Notes: a model not told the origin generated them from the letters alone. 60,088 nt of DNA from Halorubrum sp. 48-1-W (GCF_003287355.1 NZ_QMIM01000028.1:1-60088), one strand, 5' to 3'. Positions 50,615-60,002 are shown, counted from the first letter of the stretch. A program made the numbers and translations.

Positions 50615-51703
50615 ATGCGAGACAGCTTCGCGGTCGTGGTCGCCCTGCTCGTGACGACGGCCCTCGTGGGCGGCGTCGCGGGCGGGGCGGCGGGGGCACA
50701 GCCGGTAACCGAGGTAGCGGGTGGCTCGGACGTCCAGCACGAGGTAGCGGGTGGCTCGGACGTCCAACAGACGGACGGGGAGTGTTCGTTCCCGCTCGAG
50801 GTGACCGACGCGACGGGCGAGACGATCACGCTCGAGGAGCCGCCCGATCGGATCACGACGACGAACCCCTCGGCGGCCCAGACGCTGTGGGAGGTCGGCG
50901 CACGGGATCGCGTCGTCGGCGTGACCCAGTACGCGGCGTACCTCGACGGAGCCGAGGGGAAGGAGAACGTCTCCGCGGAGGGGCTCGGCGTCAGCGTCGA
51001 GCGCGTCGTCGGCACCGAGCCCGACCTGGTGTTGGCCCCTAACGCCTCCGCGGACCAAGTCGAGGACCTCCGGAACGCCGGCCTCACCGTCTACCACTTC
51101 CCCGAGGCGACCGGCGTCGCCGACATCGCCGACAAGACCGAAACGATCGGCCGGCTGGTCGGCGAGTGCGACGCCGCTGTCGAGACGAACACGGAGATGA
51201 ACGACACCGTCGAGGAGGTCCGGGACCGGACCGCCGACCTCGACCGCCCGGCCGCGCTCTACCCGCTCGGGAGCGGTTTCGTCGCCGGCGGGAACACCTT
51301 CATCGACGAGGTGATGACGATCGGCGGGCTCGAGAACGTCGCCGGCGAGGAGCACGAGGGGTACCCGCAGCTCTCGGACGAGGTCGTCCTCGAGATGGAC
51401 CCGGAGCTGATCCTCGTCAACGAGCCGGACTCGCCGATCATGAACGAGACCCCGTACGCGGAGACGACCGCCGGCCAGGAGGGGAACGCGATCGTGATCG
51501 ATGTCCACTGGCTGAACCAGCCCGCGCCGCGCAGCGTGATCGAAACGACGACGAGGATCGCGGACGCCGTCGAGGAGTACGCCGCCTCGGAGGGCGGGGA
51601 CGGGGCGTCCGAAACCGGCGGGAACGCCCCCGGGTTCGGCGTCGTCACGGCGGTCCTCGCGGTCCTCGCGACGCTCGCTGCGGGCGTGGCACGCAGCCCG
51701 TAG
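50615..51703 (+). CDS. btuF: Cobalamin-binding protein, BtuF type, PGF-CTERM-anchored
   Basis: A 362-residue secreted binding protein of the helical-backbone (FecB/BtuF) class. Residues 1-28 are a Sec-type signal peptide; about 30-50 hold a tandem repeat (EVAGGSDVQH, EVAGGSDVQQ) encoded by 30-base repeats; the fold then runs from CSFPLEVTDATGETITLEEPPDR to about 325. The end (APGFGVVTAVLAVLATLAAGV) is a PGF-CTERM-like surface anchor processed by archaeosortase, which replaces a lipid anchor. It delivers B12 to BtuCD. Confidence 0.9.
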   Translation: MRDSFAVVVALLVTTALVGGVAGGAAGAQPVTEVAGGSDVQHEVAGGSDVQQTDGECSFPLEVTDATGETITLEEPPDRITTTNPSAAQTLWEVGARDRVVGVTQYAAYLDGAEGKENVSAEGLGVSVERVVGTEPDLVLAPNASADQVEDLRNAGLTVYHFPEATGVADIADKTETIGRLVGECDAAVETNTEMNDTVEEVRDRTADLDRPAALYPLGSGFVAGGNTFIDEVMTIGGLENVAGEEHEGYPQLSDEVVLEMDPELILVNEPDSPIMNETPYAETTAGQEGNAIVIDVHWLNQPAPRSVIETTTRIADAVEEYAASEGGDGASETGGNAPGFGVVTAVLAVLATLAAGVARSP

Positions 51704-51740
51704 CGGCTCGAGTTCCCTCGCCGACTCGGACCCCGTCGAC

Positions 51741-52970
51741 TCAGATCCCTTGACCCATCAGGTGGCTCCGCAACACGTCGGGCGTCTTGAGCCCGGCGTC
51801 GGTGTTGAGCAGGACGACGGTCTCGTCGCCGTCGAAGTAGTCCGCCTCGGCGAGCTCCCACGCGCCCGCGGGTGCGGCCCCGCCGGCCACGCCCATCTCG
51901 ATCACCTCGTTCTGGGCGACGGCGACCGCGCTCGCGAGGACGTCCCCGTCGTCCGCGGTCACGGCGGTCCCGCCGCTCCGCTCGATCGCCTCGAGCGCGG
52001 CGCGGCCGCCGGCCGGGTCGGGGACCTCCAGCTCGCCGCAGATGGTGTCGGGCGTCGACCACGGTTCGGGCTCGTCGAGCCCGCGTTCGACCGCAGCCGC
52101 GATCGGGGCACACCCGCTCGCCTGCGCCGCGACGAGCCGGGGTATCGCGTCGATCACGTCGACCCGTGCCAGCTCGGCGAACCCCTTGTACACGCCCGCG
52201 AGCACCTCGCCGGTGCCGGTCGGGACGACGACGACGTCGGGAGCGCCGCCGAGGTCGGCGACCAGCTCGAACGCGACCGTCTTCACCCCCTCGTGGCGGT
52301 AGGGCGTCGTGAACTCGTTCAGGTCCGTGTACGTCGTCTCCAGCTGGTCGTCGACGGCGGCGACCGCGTCGGGGAACCGCCCGCCGACGACCCGCATGTC
52401 GCCGCCGTGGACGTTGGTCATCGCCTTGTTCGAGAACGCACACCGCGAGGGGACGAACGCGTACGACCGCAGGTCGGCCCGCCCCGCGTACGCCGCCATC
52501 GACTGCCCCGCGTTGCCGGGGCTCGCGCACGCGAGCGGCTCGACGTCGGCCCCCGCCGCTGCCCGGCCCGCGACCGCAGTCATCGCGACGGAGAGCCCGC
52601 GGTCGAGGACGGTCCCCGTCGGGTTCCGCCCCTCGTCTTTGACGTACACGGCCCTGACGCCGAGCTCGTCGGCCAGCCGCTCGGTCGGCACGAGCGGGGT
52701 CGACCCCTCGCTGGCGGAGAGCCCGGCCGACGCGGGGAACGGGAGGAGCGCGTCGAACCGCCAGTGGCCCGCAGCAGGGGTCCCGGCGGGACCGCCGCTG
52801 ACCGTCGACGCGCTCGTCCCCTCGAACAGGTCCTCCGGGTCGACCGCGTCGTAGTCGTAGGTCGGTTCGACGCGCCCCGCCTCCTCGGGGAGTTCCGCCG
52901 GGTCCGCCGTCTCGTACACTCGCCCGGACGCACGACTCTCCAGCCCGCGGAACGCCTCGGTCGTCTCCAT
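51741..52970 (-). CDS. Threonine synthase-like fold-type II protein, PLP lysine absent
   Basis: A 409-residue protein of the tryptophan-synthase-beta fold, closest to threonine synthase by pattern: VKDEGRNPTGTVLDRGLS, SPGNAGQSMAAYAGR, VVVPTGTGEVLAGVYKGF and NTDAGLKTPD. In the first motif the family normally has NPTGSFKDRG with the PLP-binding lysine; here codon 122 is CTC, leucine (TVLDRG). The rest of the PLP pocket looks intact, so it may be a pseudoenzyme or bind a different ligand. Another threonine synthase is expected elsewhere in the genome. It is divergent from the FAD oxidoreductase gene. Confidence 0.82.
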   Translation of the reverse strand: METTEAFRGLESRASGRVYETADPAELPEEAGRVEPTYDYDAVDPEDLFEGTSASTVSGGPAGTPAAGHWRFDALLPFPASAGLSASEGSTPLVPTERLADELGVRAVYVKDEGRNPTGTVLDRGLSVAMTAVAGRAAAGADVEPLACASPGNAGQSMAAYAGRADLRSYAFVPSRCAFSNKAMTNVHGGDMRVVGGRFPDAVAAVDDQLETTYTDLNEFTTPYRHEGVKTVAFELVADLGGAPDVVVVPTGTGEVLAGVYKGFAELARVDVIDAIPRLVAAQASGCAPIAAAVERGLDEPEPWSTPDTICGELEVPDPAGGRAALEAIERSGGTAVTADDGDVLASAVAVAQNEVIEMGVAGGAAPAGAWELAEADYFDGDETVVLLNTDAGLKTPDVLRSHLMGQGI

Positions 52971-53068
52971 ACGAAAGCTTCCGGCGGGCGGGACTAATCG
53001 CTTCCCACTCCGGTCGAAACGGTGGCGTCCCGCCGTCGCTTATAAGCGACCGGCCCGAACCCCCACGC

Positions 53069-54385
53069 ATGGACGCAGACGCCATCGTCGTCGGCGGCGG
53101 ACTCGCCGGGCTCGGCTCGGCGGCTCGGCTCGCGGAGGCGGGCAGGGACGTGACGCTCCTCGAACGACGGCCGACAGTCGGCGGTCGGGTTCGGTCCCGC
53201 GAGGTCGACGGCTTCACGCTCGACCGGGGCTTCCAGATACTGTTCACGAGCTACCCCGCCGTGAGGCGCGAACTCGACGTCGACGCGCTCGACCTCCGCG
53301 CGTTCTCGCCTGGCGCGACGATCTGTCGACCGGGGTCGCGGGCCGTCCTCGCCGACCCGCTCCGCGAACCGACCGCCGTCGTCGAGTCCGCGCTCAACCA
53401 CGAGGTCCCCTTCTCGGACAAGCTCCGGACGCTCGCGCTCCGGTACGACCTCTCGAAACGCGCTGCGGACGAGTTCTTCGCGGGATCCGGCCCCGACGCG
53501 TCGATCCGCGAGTATCTCACGGACTGGGGCTTCTCGAGCGACTACGTCGCGAACTTCGTCGAACCCTTCTACGGCGGGATCACGCTCGACCGGTCGCTTT
53601 CGACCTCCAAGGCCGTCTTCGAGTACACCTTCCGCGCGATGAGCCGCGGGTCGATCGCGATCCCCGCCGGGGGGATGACGGCGATCCCCGAGCAGTTGGC
53701 CGAGCGCGCGGCGGACGCCGGCGTCGAGGTCCGCACGGGCGAGGACGTCGAGGCGGTCGACGTCGGCTCGGGCGGCCGGTTCCGCCTCGGTTCCGGGGGC
53801 CCGGCGGACGGCGCGCGCGTCGAACTCGCCGACGGCGAGACCCTCGACGCCGACGTCGTCGTCGTCGCGACGACGCCGCCGGAGGCGCGGACGCTGACCG
53901 GCGTCGAGTCGATCCCCGATGCCGGCGTTCCCAACGTCACCGCGTGGTACGCGCTCCCCGAGCGCTCGTCGTTCGCGACCGGACGGCGGATCCTGCTCAA
54001 CGCGGCCGACGAGTCGCCGAACGCGGTCGTGCCGATATCGGAGGTCGCCACCGAGTACGCGCCCCGGAACCGGCCCCTGCTCGCAGCGACGTTCCTCGGC
54101 GAGTCGGCGTTGGAGCGCGACGCGGAGGACCTCCGTGTGGACACTCGCGAGGCGCTCTCGTCGTGGTTCCCCGAACGCGGGTTCGAGAGCCTCGAGACGG
54201 TCGCCGTCGACCGGATCCCCTTCGCGCAGTTCGCCCAGCCGCCGGGGATTCACGCGACCCTCCCCGACCCGGACGACCCGGAGGGGCCGGTGGTGCTCGC
54301 TGGCGAGTACACCGAGTGGTCCTCGATCCAGGGCGCGTTGGCGAGCGGGCGGAAGGCGGTGACGACGGCGAGCAAGTACCTCTAG
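53069..54385 (+). CDS. FAD-dependent amine oxidase-family oxidoreductase
   Basis: A 438-residue flavoprotein of the phytoene-desaturase/protoporphyrinogen-oxidase superfamily. The FAD loop is VVGGGLAGLGSAARLAEAG with GGRVRSREVDGFTLDRG just after; a second FAD contact (VVVLAGEYTEWSSIQGALASG) is near the end. A substrate domain fills the middle. It could act on a carotenoid, a quinone or an amine; the superfamily alone cannot decide. It is monocistronic; the membrane winged-helix gene converges on it with a 4-bp overlap of stop codons. Confidence 0.85.
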   Translation: MDADAIVVGGGLAGLGSAARLAEAGRDVTLLERRPTVGGRVRSREVDGFTLDRGFQILFTSYPAVRRELDVDALDLRAFSPGATICRPGSRAVLADPLREPTAVVESALNHEVPFSDKLRTLALRYDLSKRAADEFFAGSGPDASIREYLTDWGFSSDYVANFVEPFYGGITLDRSLSTSKAVFEYTFRAMSRGSIAIPAGGMTAIPEQLAERAADAGVEVRTGEDVEAVDVGSGGRFRLGSGGPADGARVELADGETLDADVVVVATTPPEARTLTGVESIPDAGVPNVTAWYALPERSSFATGRRILLNAADESPNAVVPISEVATEYAPRNRPLLAATFLGESALERDAEDLRVDTREALSSWFPERGFESLETVAVDRIPFAQFAQPPGIHATLPDPDDPEGPVVLAGEYTEWSSIQGALASGRKAVTTASKYL

Positions 54386-55653
54386 TCGGTCGACGCGTCG
54401 CGGTCGGTGTCACCGCCGCCGTCACCGGGTTCGTCGTCACCGACGCCGGCTTCGCCATCGCCGTCGTCCGGCAACGAGAGCACGTTCTCGCGGCCCAGCC
54501 GGAACCCCTCCAGGTCGCCCTCGTCGCGGAGGCCGGTCACGACCTGGCTCGTCTTGGCGGCCGTCCAGTCGAGCTCCTCCGCGACCCGCTTCTGTTTCAT
54601 CCGTCCCCCCTCGCGCTCGATGAGCCGGAGCACCTGCTCCTCGTTGCTCAGGAGCTCCGCGTCGACGGGCGAAACGTCCCCACCGTCGTCCGCGGAGCCC
54701 CCGTCGGCGGGCTCGCCGTCCGACGGTCCGCCGTCGACGGGGCCCGCCTCCGCCGAACCCTCGCCCGCGGCCGTTTCCGCCGTCGAACCCTCGCCCGCGG
54801 CCGTTTCCGCCGTCGACCCCTCGTCCGCGGTAGCGCCGGTAGTCGGAGGCGCCGACCCCGCCGATTCCGACGACCCCCGATCGCGCCGGACGTACGCCAC
54901 AGCTCCGCCGAGGACGACGAGGAGCCCGACCACGGCGAGTGCCGGGAGCCAGCCCGGGAGCGAACTCAGGGCGGACTCCGGGACAGCCGTGAGCCGCGGT
55001 TCCCCCCCGGCGAAGTCGACGGGGCCGACCCAGACGACCGACCCCTCGCGCGTCTCCGCGGGGTCGGGCGAGGCCGACGCCAACTCGTGGGAGTCCGGCC
55101 ACGAGAGGATGAGCGAGCTCTGCTCGTCGAGGAACATCCCGTCTATCGCGTCGCCGACGGCGATCCGGCCGTCCTCGACGGTCGCGAACCCGCCCCAGCG
55201 GAACCGGTAGGTGACGACCCCGTACTCCTGGGGGATCTCCCGGCGCTCCGCGGTCACGGAGACGTTCGAGACGGACATCTCCCGTCCCGTCGCGTTCGAC
55301 GCCTCTCCGACCGTCGTCTCCATCCGTCCCCGGAAGCGGTCGGTGTACGCCCCGGGGTCCGCCTCGAGGTCCGTCCGGAACTCCTCGAAGGCCTGCTCCT
55401 CGTCGTCCGTCGAGAGCCGTACCCGGTACTCGATCGTCCATATCGCGTCGCCGTCGGCGTCGACGTCGGCGGTGATCAGGACGTCGTCTGGGTCGATCTC
55501 TTCCTGTTGGGCGAAGGGATCGCCCGCGACCCCCGCGACGCCGGTGGACGCGCCGACGAGGAGGCCGGCGACGAGACAGCAGGCGACCACGAGGAGGGCG
55601 GTCGTTCGCTTCACGGACGGGCGAACACGCGCGCGTGCTAAATCGCTTCGCAT
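54382..55653 (-). CDS. Membrane-anchored winged-helix regulator (extracellular sensor domain)
   Basis: A 423-residue protein: signal/anchor helix at residues 15-42, a 180-residue beta-rich outer domain (DDVLITADVDADGDAIWTIEY), a transmembrane helix near residue 235 (LPALAVVGLLVVLGGAVAYV), a low-complexity linker with GSTAETAAGE repeated, then a C-terminal winged helix (NEEQVLRLIEREGGRMKQKR, VAEELDWTAAKTSQVV) that should bind DNA. Such one-component membrane regulators are common in haloarchaea. It lies next to a secreted protein gene on the same strand (63-bp gap). The ligand is unknown. Confidence 0.85.
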   Translation of the reverse strand: MRSDLARARVRPSVKRTTALLVVACCLVAGLLVGASTGVAGVAGDPFAQQEEIDPDDVLITADVDADGDAIWTIEYRVRLSTDDEEQAFEEFRTDLEADPGAYTDRFRGRMETTVGEASNATGREMSVSNVSVTAERREIPQEYGVVTYRFRWGGFATVEDGRIAVGDAIDGMFLDEQSSLILSWPDSHELASASPDPAETREGSVVWVGPVDFAGGEPRLTAVPESALSSLPGWLPALAVVGLLVVLGGAVAYVRRDRGSSESAGSAPPTTGATADEGSTAETAAGEGSTAETAAGEGSAEAGPVDGGPSDGEPADGGSADDGGDVSPVDAELLSNEEQVLRLIEREGGRMKQKRVAEELDWTAAKTSQVVTGLRDEGDLEGFRLGRENVLSLPDDGDGEAGVGDDEPGDGGGDTDRDASTD

Positions 55654-55716
55654 GTCTCCCAGTCGTCACCGACCCCAGTGGCCGTTCGACGACCGTTTCT
55701 CCACGTCATCGGCAAG

Positions 55717-56862
55717 CTACGGCTCGCCCCGATCGCTTCCGTCCGCGTCCCCGTTCGAGTCCTGGCCGGAACCACCGTCGGTTCCGGAGGTCTCGTCGTC
55801 CGTTGAGCCGTCACTCGTGGAACCGTCGTCACTCGTGGGACCGTCGTCGCCCTCGGCGTCCGTTCCGTCGCCGCCCTCGGCGTCCGTTCCGTCGCCGCCC
55901 TCGGCGTCCGTTCCGTCGCCGGTCGCCCCATCGCCGGTCGATCCGTCATCGCCCGCGTCCGCTCCGGCGGTGGCGTCGCCCCCGGCGGTGGCGTCGCCCC
56001 CGGCGTCGGACTCGCTCGCGTTCGCACCGTCACGCTCCGGGGCGTCCCCGGCCGTGTCGTTCCCGATCGTGTCGTTCCCGATCGTGTCGTTCCCCGCCTC
56101 CGAGACGTTTGCCGTCGAGTTCGGACCGCCGATCGCCGGAGTCGAACCGTCCGATCCGCCGGGGCCGGCTCCCGGACGGTCACGCTCGGGTCCCATCGGC
56201 GCCCCGGTCCGGTTCCCGCCGATCTCACGGGCGATCGCCGCCGTCTCCGGGCCGCTCAGCTCGCTCGCCCGCTCCCTGAGCGTCCGGATCCGCTCCGCGT
56301 CGACGCCCTGCTCCGCGAGGACGTCAGCCGGGAGCCCGGACGCGACCTCCGCGCTCCGCTCCGTCGTCCGGTTCACCGTTACCGCCCGTGCGCCGATCTC
56401 CGCCTCCTGTCCTGCGTACACGCCGTCGCTCACGTTTCCGGCGGAGCGGCGTTCGCGGAGGTCGCGCCGTCGCTCGCGGAGCTCCGCGACCCGCTCCTCG
56501 TTCCGGTCGAGTTGGTCCGCGATCACCGCTGCGCGCTCCTCGTCGGTCTCCGCCTCCGCGAGCCGGATCCCGAACGACCGGGACTCGACCTCGCCGTCGA
56601 CTTCGGCCCCCTGTACGCCGATGACCCCGGAGAGCCGCTCTCCGGGGCTGATGTCGCTCGTGTCGTTCTCCGCGACCTGCGTGTCGTTCTCCCCGGCTTG
56701 CGTGTCGTTCTCGTCGACCTGTGCGTTCTCGTCGACCCCCGTGGCGTCGCCGATGGCCGGTGCCGACCCGGGCTCGCCGGTCACCGCGGCACCCAGCGGG
56801 ACCATCGCGATCAGTCCAACGACGACCAGCGCCGCCACGAGCAACGGGATCCGTCGAATCAT
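55717..56862 (-). CDS. Secreted haloarchaeal protein with Asn/Asp/Thr repeats (DUF7096-like)
   Basis: A 381-residue protein: signal peptide (MIRRIPLLVAALVVVGLIAMVPLGAAVTG), short acidic repeats (ENDTQ type), a helical middle (AEAETDEERAAVIADQLDRNEER with ERRRDLRERRSAGN) and a long low-complexity tail of NDTIG, DATAG and DGTDAEGG repeats. The layout resembles haloarchaeal DUF7096-type proteins found beside membrane HTH genes; I am only moderately sure of that label. Start at 56862 begins the signal peptide and is preceded at about 56882-56894 by a TTTACCC/ATACT TATA-like element. It may be cell-envelope-associated. Confidence 0.75.
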   Translation of the reverse strand: MIRRIPLLVAALVVVGLIAMVPLGAAVTGEPGSAPAIGDATGVDENAQVDENDTQAGENDTQVAENDTSDISPGERLSGVIGVQGAEVDGEVESRSFGIRLAEAETDEERAAVIADQLDRNEERVAELRERRRDLRERRSAGNVSDGVYAGQEAEIGARAVTVNRTTERSAEVASGLPADVLAEQGVDAERIRTLRERASELSGPETAAIAREIGGNRTGAPMGPERDRPGAGPGGSDGSTPAIGGPNSTANVSEAGNDTIGNDTIGNDTAGDAPERDGANASESDAGGDATAGGDATAGADAGDDGSTGDGATGDGTDAEGGDGTDAEGGDGTDAEGDDGPTSDDGSTSDGSTDDETSGTDGGSGQDSNGDADGSDRGEP

Positions 56863-56996
56863 GTCCGTCGATCGGCGGCCGCCGGGTAAATACTCCCACA
56901 CCCCTCGTCCCGAATTAAGCCGAATTAAGCCGGATCTCGGCGCGAGACACCCTTCGAGGGGCGGTCCGGGGCGCGAGCCGTCGGTGAGTGACCCGT

Positions 56997-58478
56997 TCAG
57001 TACGACTTCGCGAAGTACGCCGTTCGCTCGGCCGGGTCGCCGCAGATCGCGCACGTCTCCCCGTGGTCCGCGTCGCCGTCGACGAGCGGGTCGTCGTCCT
57101 CGAAGGGGACCATGACGATCTCGGCGGCCATCGGCTCCTTGATCGGCTCCTCGCACGCCTCGTCGCCGCACCACGGCGTCTTCACGTACCCGCCGTGCTG
57201 GCCGAGCGTCCCGAGGATCCCGGCGCGGTCGTCCGCCTCCCTGACCGCGCCGTCGAGGGTCTCCTCGGCCGCCGCGTACAGCTTCGCGTACACCTCGTCG
57301 AGGTGTTCACGGACCGTCTCGACGACGCCCTCGCGGTCCTCGACGTGCTCCTCGCCGTCGGGACGGTGGTTCAGCGTGAGCTCGTCGTCTTCGACCTCGT
57401 AGGGGCCGATCTCGACCCGCAGCGGGACGCCGTTCAGCTCGTGCTCGTTGAACTTGAACCCGGGGTTGCGCTCGTCGCGGTCGTCGAGTTCGACGCGGAT
57501 CCCCGCTGTCTCGAGGTCGTCCGCGACGCCCTCAGCGTACTCGAGCACCTCGTCTCTGGTGTCCTCCTGCCAGATGGGGACGACGACGACCTGCGTCGGC
57601 GCGACCGTCGGCGGGAGCACCAGCCCCTGCTCGTCGGAGTGGGTCATGATCAGCGCGCCGAGTGCGCGCCAGGAGAGCCCCCAGGAAGTGGTGTGCGCGG
57701 TCCGCTCGTCCTCGTTCTCGTCGGAGAACGTGATGCCGAACGCCTCCGCGAACGACCGCCCCAGGTGGTGGGAGGTCGCGCCCTGAACCGACTTGCCGTC
57801 GGGCATGAGCGCCTCGACGGTCGTCGTCGTGTCCGCGCCGGGGAACTTGTCGTGGTCCGGCTTCTGGCCCTTCAACACGGGGATCGCGAGCAGGTCCTCG
57901 TAGACGGACTCGTACTGGTCGAGCCGCGTCATCGTCTCCTCCCAGGCGCCCTCGCTCGTCGCGTGGGCGGTGTGGCCCTCCTGCCAGAGGAACTCCTTCG
58001 TCCGGAAGAACGGCTTCGTCTCCGTCGCCTCCCAGCGCACGACCGAACACCACTGGTTCACGCGTAGCGGGAGGTCGCGGTGGCTCCGCACCCACTGGGA
58101 GATGTACGGCGTGATGATCGACTCCGAGGTGGGCCGGACCGCGAGCCGTTCTTCGAGCTCCTCGGTCCCCGCCTCGGTCACCCACGCCACCTCGGGGTCG
58201 AACCCCTCGACGATGTCCTTCTCGCGTTCGAGGTACGACTCCGGGATGAACATCGGGAAGTAGGCGTTCCGGACGCCGGTGTCCTTGAACTTCGCGTCGA
58301 GGAACCCCTGGAGCCGCTCCCAGACCGCGTACGCCCGCGGCCGCGTGACGATGAACCCGCTCATCCCCTCGGGGCCGTAGTCCGCGAGCCCCGCCTTCCG
58401 CACGACTTCGGCGTACCACTCGCCGGTGTTGTGTGACTTGGACTCGGTGATCCCGAGCTCCTGGTCGTCGTCGCTCAT
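56997..58478 (-). CDS. proS: Prolyl-tRNA synthetase, archaeal type
   Basis: A 493-residue class II synthetase that charges tRNA-Pro. Motif 2 and 3 regions are visible (KDTGVRNAYFPMFIPESYLE, VRPTSESIITPYISQWVRSHRDLPLRVNQWCSVVRWE), then the anticodon-binding domain. The C-terminal zinc-binding-type domain of the archaeal/eukaryotic form is present (WCGDEACEE and CAICGDPAERTAYFAKSY). Start MSDDDQELGITESKSHN is typical of haloarchaea. It is divergent from the Nudix gene. Confidence 0.96.
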   Translation of the reverse strand: MSDDDQELGITESKSHNTGEWYAEVVRKAGLADYGPEGMSGFIVTRPRAYAVWERLQGFLDAKFKDTGVRNAYFPMFIPESYLEREKDIVEGFDPEVAWVTEAGTEELEERLAVRPTSESIITPYISQWVRSHRDLPLRVNQWCSVVRWEATETKPFFRTKEFLWQEGHTAHATSEGAWEETMTRLDQYESVYEDLLAIPVLKGQKPDHDKFPGADTTTTVEALMPDGKSVQGATSHHLGRSFAEAFGITFSDENEDERTAHTTSWGLSWRALGALIMTHSDEQGLVLPPTVAPTQVVVVPIWQEDTRDEVLEYAEGVADDLETAGIRVELDDRDERNPGFKFNEHELNGVPLRVEIGPYEVEDDELTLNHRPDGEEHVEDREGVVETVREHLDEVYAKLYAAAEETLDGAVREADDRAGILGTLGQHGGYVKTPWCGDEACEEPIKEPMAAEIVMVPFEDDDPLVDGDADHGETCAICGDPAERTAYFAKSY

Positions 58479-58593
58479 TGTTCCTCACAGGGTGGGTCGC
58501 CGGCTTAAAACGTCCGAAGCCGAACGAGGCACCCCCTTTCGATCCGCCGGAACCCGGAGAAACGTTAACCACGTCCGGACGCCTACGTCCCGT

Positions 58594-59193
58594 ATGGACC
58601 TGTCGGGGCTCCGCCGTCACACGCCACGGTCGCTCGCCGGCCGCCGGGAGGCGGCCGTGTTGGCCCCGGTGATCGAACGCGACGGCGACGCCCACCTGCT
58701 TTTCACGAAGCGCGCGGAGCACCTCGGCGAGCATCCCGGACAGATGAGCTTCCCCGGGGGCGGCCGCGAGCCGGTCGACCGGACCCTGACCGACACCGCC
58801 CTCCGCGAGGCGAACGAGGAGGTGGGAATGCGCCCGAACGAGGTCGACGTCGTCGGCCGCATGGACGACACGCGGACCAGCAGCCACTACGCGGTCCGCC
58901 CCTTCGTCGGCGTCGCGCCCGACCGGGAGTACGTCCCCGACGAGTCGGAGGTCGCCGAGGTCGCCGTCCTCGCGGTCGACGACCTGACCGACCCCGCGAA
59001 CTACGAGTCCGAACGACGGGTCGGCCACCCGGAGTACGGCGACCACCGCGTCCACTACTTCCACGTGGACGGCTACACCGTCTGGGGGGTGACGGGCCGG
59101 ATGGTCGTCCAACTGCTCGAGCACACGACCGACTGGCGCGCGCCGGCGGAGGTCGACCGCGTCGTCGGTCCCGACGCGGACCTCCCAGTCTGA
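58594..59193 (+). CDS. Nudix hydrolase, CoA pyrophosphatase-like
   Basis: A 199-residue Nudix enzyme that cleaves nucleoside diphosphates linked to another group. The Nudix box G-x5-E-x7-RE-x2-EE-x-G is seen as GGGREPVDRTLTDTALREAN and EEVG. The residues before it (GEHPGQMSFPGGG) match the NUDT7/CoA-pyrophosphatase group (H/PGQIAFPGG). The ATG at 58594 (MDLSGLRRHTPRSLAGR) fits the family; an upstream frame is poor. Its end marks the border of the transposon region. Confidence 0.9.
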   Translation: MDLSGLRRHTPRSLAGRREAAVLAPVIERDGDAHLLFTKRAEHLGEHPGQMSFPGGGREPVDRTLTDTALREANEEVGMRPNEVDVVGRMDDTRTSSHYAVRPFVGVAPDREYVPDESEVAEVAVLAVDDLTDPANYESERRVGHPEYGDHRVHYFHVDGYTVWGVTGRMVVQLLEHTTDWRAPAEVDRVVGPDADLPV

Positions 59194-59326
59194 TAGTGAT
59201 TACCAAAATTGAGGCGAGAATGCCCCTTCCTCCACGAGCGAGTACCGCGAGCGAGTAAGGAGGGGATGAATCGCCGTACACCAGTACAAACCATTAAATC
59301 GACATATCTCTAATCAAGAGACAGCG
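59194..59326. other. Leader of the tnpB fragment with a hairpin
   Basis: This 133-bp stretch, AT-richer than the Nudix gene, leads into tnpB. It contains a stem of CCCC-TTCC (59223-59230) with GGAGGGG (59259-59265) enclosing a direct repeat of CGAGCGAGTA, then GTTTGTACTGG-type unstructured DNA and a weak TATA region (CATTAAATCGAC). It could be the left end of the IS605-type element, or the right end of another one. Confidence 0.4.
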
Positions 59327-59986
59327 ATGGAGTACAGTCACCGCTACCACGCCTACCCAACACAAGAGGTAGCGGAGCGGCTTGATCACCACATCGATGT
59401 TCATCGCCAAGCGTACAACTACACCCTCTACGAGTACGAGAACGTGGACGCCGACGACATCGGCTCTGCGTACAAGCACCACTCTCGACTTCCCGACTGG
59501 AAAGACGAGTTTCCCATCTTCTCGGACGTCAATTCGAAGGCTCTCCAACGAACCGTCACGCGGTTCTATCAGAACCTCACCGGACTCTCCGAACAGAAGC
59601 AAAATGGGAACAGGGTCGAGAAACTCACATGGAAATCACCCAGAGACTACCAGAGCATGACGTACTCGCAGTCCGGCTTCGAGCTCAAAAACACGAGTGG
59701 CTGCACCGCGACACTCTGGCTCTCCAAAATCGGAGATATCGAGATCTGCTACCATCGCGAGATCCCCGACGAGGCATTCATCAAAGAAGTCACGGTGAAA
59801 CAGGAAACGACCAGCGAGTGGTTCGTCTCCTTCGGCCTCGAAACTGACACGGCAGATCTGCCTGAGAAACCCGAGGTAGAGACGCTCGATACGAGCAACA
59901 GTATCGGGATTGACCTCGGGATTGTAAACTACCCTACCCTACTCCCTCGGCGCTACGCGCCTCGGTCCTTGAGGGTAAGGCTTTGA
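59327..59986 (+). pseudogene. tnpB: IS605-type tnpB, truncated after the RuvC-I motif
   Basis: An ATG opens a TnpB (OrfB) RNA-guided nuclease: residues 1-200 show the family start (MEYSHRYHAYPTQEVAERL), the N-terminal domains and the RuvC-I motif GIDLGIVNY with its catalytic Asp. Full TnpB proteins are about 400 residues and need RuvC-II, a zinc ribbon and RuvC-III; all are missing. After codon 202 the frame runs into foreign DNA (PTLLPRRYAPRSLRVRL and stop), which is the right end of another element in the opposite direction. So the gene is dead. Confidence 0.85.
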
Positions 59987-60002
59987 TGTGGACTCCCGGC
60001 AA
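59929..60002 (-). mobile_element. Right end of an inverted IS605-type element inserted in tnpB
   Basis: Read on the minus strand, this is the sequence after the stop of the tnpB at 60003: hairpin GGCGC-TAC-GCGCC (59949-59961) flanked by CCCTC/GAGGG (59944-59948 and 59971-59975), ending in GGGTAGGGTAG at 59929. GGGT-rich tips of this sort close haloarchaeal IS1341/IS605 elements. The plus-strand tnpB reading frame breaks exactly here. Confidence 0.65.
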
